In this document: one piece after another, positions 59,432 to 64,000 of the stretch
How the letters are laid out: each line of letters begins with the position of its first letter
Position numbering within the stretch: position 1 is the first letter of the stretch
Notes under the pieces: model-generated
What the model was told of the DNA's origin: nothing
Seen by the model: only the letters and a program-made list of their open reading frames with translations
The model's database searches: none
Position numbers and translations under genes: made by a program
Origin: Synechococcus sp. M16CYN
GTDB lineage: Bacteria; Cyanobacteriota; Cyanobacteriia; PCC-6307; Cyanobiaceae
DNA: 64,000 nt
Reading direction: 5' to 3'
Assembly (NCBI RefSeq): GCF_040371545.1
Contig: NZ_AP029048.1
Coordinates: 682,001 to 746,000 of the forward strand

Positions 59432-59746
59432 TCAGTCCTTCTGACCACTAAGGAAGTTGCCATTGCCAAGTGCAGGCTCTACTTCACGATGGGGGCGGGC
59501 AATGATGTGAGCAGCAACCAAGCCGTCTCCTACACGCTCGCAAGCATCTGCACCGGCACGCACTGCGGCGTTTACGGCGCCGGTTTCGCCACGGACCAAA
59601 ACAGTTACATAACCGCCGCCGACGAACTCACGACCAATTAGGCGCACCTCAGCAGCCTTGGTCATGGCATCAGCTGCCTCAATTGCGGGAACCAGGCCGC
59701 GGGTCTCGATCATGCCGAGAGCGATACCCATGGTTTCGTTAGCCAT
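59432..59746 (-). CDS. csoS1: carboxysome shell hexamer protein CsoS1
   Basis: A 104-aa BMC-H protein forming the facets: GIALGMIETRGLVPAIEAADAMTKA, YVTVLVRGETGAVNAAVRAGADACERVGDGLVAAHIIARPH. It starts the operon ahead of rbcL, 75 nt from it. Cyanobacterial alpha-carboxysome operons often carry one CsoS1 here. Most of the core agrees with CsoS1E downstream, so gene conversion between the two is worth checking. Confidence 0.98.
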   Translation of the reverse strand: MANETMGIALGMIETRGLVPAIEAADAMTKAAEVRLIGREFVGGGYVTVLVRGETGAVNAAVRAGADACERVGDGLVAAHIIARPHREVEPALGNGNFLSGQKD

Positions 59747-60110
59747 TGCCTACCGGAGAAAAAAATTGTGGGATGTTCGCTCGAGACATTGCTCTGCCAA
59801 GACCCTCGTCGTCAAGCGATTTGGAGCCCTGTCTTGATTACTGTCTGTGCTCAACCCTATAAGCTTGACCTATCAGCCTGCCGCTAAAATCTCTCGAATT
59901 GCTGCCGGGGCTTCTATCTGTGCCTTTCCAGAGGTTGTTATTGCAGCAACCGTAACGCTCTAATATTACAAAATGTTAAGAGCAACAACAACTGCCTAGC
60001 GTTTGTGGAGATGGAAAACTCTTGGTTTGGTTGGCTATTGAAACGTCTAGCGGTACTGTTCTTGCGACTGTTTTTATCCTCGGAATGATTTCCCCGTTGC
60101 TGGGTCATCC
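59747..60110. promoter_or_regulatory. divergent region upstream of carboxysome operon and rdgB
   Basis: About 360 nt separate the divergent csoS1 and rdgB starts. As csoS1 leads the whole cso/NDH run, its main promoter and 5' leader should lie here. I cannot mark exact -10/-35 boxes. A possible 25-codon frame at 60011-60088 is reported separately. Confidence 0.6.
60011..60088 (+). CDS. possible 25-aa hydrophobic peptide
   Basis: The frame runs ATG GAA AAC TCT TGG ... TCG GAA TGA and encodes a Trp/Leu-rich, mainly hydrophobic peptide that could be one short membrane segment (WFGWLLKRLAVLFLRLFL). A GGAG sits almost directly before the ATG, closer than a usual ribosome site. It lies just upstream of rdgB. 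Only conservation in relatives can decide if it is real. Confidence 0.25.
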   Translation: MENSWFGWLLKRLAVLFLRLFLSSE

Positions 60111-60692
60111 TTGAGCCGGCTTTTGACCATTGCTAGCGGCAACCCAAATAAAGTCGCAGAGATTGGTTCCATGCTCGGGCCTTTACCTCTCATCGTTCAG
60201 CGTCAACCCGACGATTTGAACGTTGAAGAAACCGGCGTTACATACCAGGAAAATGCCAGCCTTAAGGCGGCGGCAGCGGCACGTCGAACTAACAGCTGGG
60301 CAATTGCTGATGATTCTGGGCTAGAGGTTGACGCTTTGCAAGGAGCGCCGGGCCTCTATTCAGCTCGCTATGCATCAGACGATAATGCAAAGGTTCGACG
60401 TCTACTCAGCGAGCTAGGAAATTGTCCTTATCGTAGCGCGTGCTTCCGCAGTACGATGGTGCTAAGCAACCCTAGAGGCTGCTGCGTTGCCGCCGCTGAG
60501 GGTGTGTGTTGGGGTGAAGTCCTGACAGCGCCGGCTTATCCAAATGGAGGGTACGAGTCGTTGATTTGGGTGCGTGAAGCTCGGTGTAGCTATGGCCAAC
60601 TCAATCTACCTCAACTGAATAAACTTGGCAGTCGAGGCAAAGCTGCGAGAGCACTAGCCACACTTTTGCGAAAACATCTAAAACTCGATTAA
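60111..60692 (+). CDS. rdgB: XTP/dITP diphosphatase (RdgB/Ham1)
   Basis: Removes inosine/xanthosine triphosphates. It begins LLTIASGNPNKVAEI, the Ham1 signature, then ADDSGLEVDALQGAPGLYSARYA with catalytic acidic residues. The length of 193 aa is normal. The start is a TTG at 60111 with no nearer ATG. It separates csoS1D from the rest of the carboxysome operon on the opposite strand; rdgB/ham1 beside cso genes is usual in alpha-cyanobacteria. Confidence 0.92.
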   Translation: MSRLLTIASGNPNKVAEIGSMLGPLPLIVQRQPDDLNVEETGVTYQENASLKAAAAARRTNSWAIADDSGLEVDALQGAPGLYSARYASDDNAKVRRLLSELGNCPYRSACFRSTMVLSNPRGCCVAAAEGVCWGEVLTAPAYPNGGYESLIWVREARCSYGQLNLPQLNKLGSRGKAARALATLLRKHLKLD

Positions 60693-60697
60693 AGGAA

Positions 60698-61486
60698 TCA
60701 ACGCATAGTTGAGTTGCGATTAACCATTTCGATAGAGCGCATAGCAGCTGCAGCAGCCTCCTCTACATCCCCTTCCCGTCCAGCGAGGGTTAGGCGTCCA
60801 AACGCTCCGACCGCTTTTACGTCAACGAGCGTGATGTTTGATGATTTCTCAGCTTCGTTGGCTGCAATGAGCACGTAGCCAGCTGGTTCTGTTTCGAGTA
60901 TGAACATACTCATTCCTGCTTCAATCATCGACCCGCGACGGTTTTGACGATTGATCAGAACGGTATGATCAGGGGTGATAGCACGAATTACCTCGGTCCA
61001 GCTTACCTCAGCAGAGTTGCGTTGTTCAACTGTGCCGCCAATAGCTTCCAAAACGACGTCGCCCGAATGAAGTACTGTGCTTTGGTCGCGATGATAGAGG
61101 GCCATGGAACCAAAAGCCCGCTCCACTATCATTTGGCCGAGGCGAACATTGCTAGCCTTCAACGCAATATCGGTAACTCGATGAACTGCCATACCTGGCG
61201 ATACTTCCATCCATAAGCAAGCGTCGCCAGGTATGGGAAGAAATCCCTGGCTAGCCGTTCCCATGTAGGCTGCCAACTGCGGCTGTAGTGAATCAATAAA
61301 GACATAAGTGCGAAGCTCAATGGATTGCACATGGCTGTTCTGGCGCAACAGCCGCGGTGACTCCGAATCCGTTGTAACAACGCAACTAGCACCTGCGACA
61401 GGCGATCGCTGCACTTCGGTCCCGGTCACAAGCGCGCTACCGCTAAACCGCCCCTCTCGGTGCTCGAAGTTGGCGAAACTGATCAT
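60698..61486 (-). CDS. csoS1D: carboxysome trimeric tandem-BMC shell protein CsoS1D
   Basis: A 262-aa protein with two permuted BMC domains (about residues 50-155 and 155-255) that forms gated pseudohexamers thought to let larger metabolites such as RuBP pass. Recognised by [48 protein letters not shown], and [28 protein letters not shown] variable N-terminal 50 residues precede. It stands apart from the main cso run, converging with rdgB. Confidence 0.93.
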   Translation of the reverse strand: MISFANFEHREGRFSGSALVTGTEVQRSPVAGASCVVTTDSESPRLLRQNSHVQSIELRTYVFIDSLQPQLAAYMGTASQGFLPIPGDACLWMEVSPGMAVHRVTDIALKASNVRLGQMIVERAFGSMALYHRDQSTVLHSGDVVLEAIGGTVEQRNSAEVSWTEVIRAITPDHTVLINRQNRRGSMIEAGMSMFILETEPAGYVLIAANEAEKSSNITLVDVKAVGAFGRLTLAGREGDVEEAAAAAMRSIEMVNRNSTMR

Positions 61487-63564
<2,078 letters not shown>

Positions 63565-63604
63565 CAACGACAGCACATCTTTAACCACACTTGTGTGATC
63601 TCCT

Positions 63605-64000
63605 ATGGAATTAACGCTCTGGACTTATGAAGGTCCCCCGCATGTTGGGGCCATGCGAATTGCAGCTTCGATGAAAGGTGTGCATTACGTGTTGCACGCT
63701 CCGCAGGGCGATACCTATGCCGACCTTCTTTTCACCATGATTGAACGACAAAACAATCGACCACCCGTCACCTACACTACATTCCAAGCGCGTGACTTAG
63801 GCGGTGATACCGCAGAGCTCGTCAAGCGTCACGTGCGTGAAGCCGTTGAACGTTTCCGGCCCGATGCCCTTCTCGTTGGGGAAAGCTGCACAGCGGAATT
63901 GATTCAAGATCAACCCGGTGCTCTTGCTGAAGGGATGGGCTTGGACCTTCCGGTTGTGAGCCTTGAGCTTCCCGCCTACAGTAAAAAAGAAAACTGGGGA
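63605..64000 (+). CDS. chlB: light-independent protochlorophyllide reductase subunit B, partial
   Basis: The ATG at 63605 starts [20 protein letters not shown], the ChlB family start, and the frame stays open for 132 codons to the window edge, through [16 protein letters not shown] and [18 protein letters not shown]. It is cut by the window end, not broken. ChlB supplies the Asp ligand to the DPOR cluster and part of the active site. Order chlN-chlB is as in other cyanobacteria. Confidence 0.96.
   Translation, partial: MELTLWTYEGPPHVGAMRIAASMKGVHYVLHAPQGDTYADLLFTMIERQNNRPPVTYTTFQARDLGGDTAELVKRHVREAVERFRPDALLVGESCTAELIQDQPGALAEGMGLDLPVVSLELPAYSKKENWG

Overview
The window is cyanobacterial and comes from the alpha-cyanobacteria (the marine Synechococcus / Prochlorococcus lineage). 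The evidence is a form IA RuBisCO inside a complete cso-type (alpha) carboxysome operon, an NDH-1 CO2-uptake module (ndhF4-ndhD4-chpX), CbbX and acRAF, chlorophyll synthase ChlG, the light-independent protochlorophyllide reductase genes chlN/chlB, the cyanobacterial cytochrome b6f subunit PetP, and a HEAT-repeat phycobilin lyase of the CpeY/MpeY type. Coding density is low for this group. Well-preserved genes (about half G+C; one hand-counted rbcL row is 31/60) are separated by many 0.4-1.25 kb AT-rich spacers with no credible gene (one hand-counted row near 21.0 kb is 9/60 G+C). That pattern suggests gene loss in progress, as in a host-associated or otherwise streamlining lineage. This is inference; the species cannot be named from the sequence alone.

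Layout. 0.1-13.9 kb is dense housekeeping: miaB, ddl, a small membrane protein, ftsQ, ftsZ, the SRP RNA gene (antisense to its neighbours), panB, hemW, a PIN-TRAM protein, the clpR-clpP pair, ilvC, cobD (cbiB), then two exopolysaccharide genes (sugar transferase, glycosyltransferase). 14.3-17.9 kb is an AT-rich three-gene minus-strand cassette: a membrane-anchored coiled-coil protein, an unknown 255-residue protein, and a large SF1 helicase fused to a PD-(D/E)xK-like nuclease domain. It lies downstream of the 3' end of tRNA-Ser(CGA) and looks like an acquired, possibly defensive, system. 18.9-24 kb is a gene-poor AT-rich stretch with glyQ, an orphan phycobilin lyase and four perfect inverted repeats. 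24-31 kb carries menG, hisF, petP, chlG, a class A penicillin-binding protein, an alkyltransferase-like protein and trmH. 31-46 kb alternates single genes (ABC permease, lepA, mqo, nfu, murE, a glutaredoxin-like gene, yidD, rpsD, maf, cobQ, ferredoxin) with long spacers.

46.3-61.5 kb is the carbon-fixation supercluster. Reading along the minus strand: csoS1, rbcL, rbcS, a terminator/attenuator hairpin, csoS2, csoSCA, csoS4A, csoS4B, csoS1E, ndhF4, ndhD4, chpX, acRAF, cbbX; csoS1D lies just upstream beyond the opposite-strand rdgB. Together these genes hydrate CO2 at the thylakoid, assemble and activate RuBisCO, organise it on the CsoS2 scaffold, supply CO2 inside the shell through CsoSCA, and enclose the whole with hexamer, pentamer and trimer shell proteins. 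The window ends in chlN and the 5' part of chlB.

Most interesting leads: the helicase-nuclease cassette; an in-frame 61-bp direct repeat in csoSCA flanking a segment that resembles the RuBisCO-binding N-repeat of CsoS2; a nested perfect palindrome at 19.6 kb; and the orphan phycobilin lyase.
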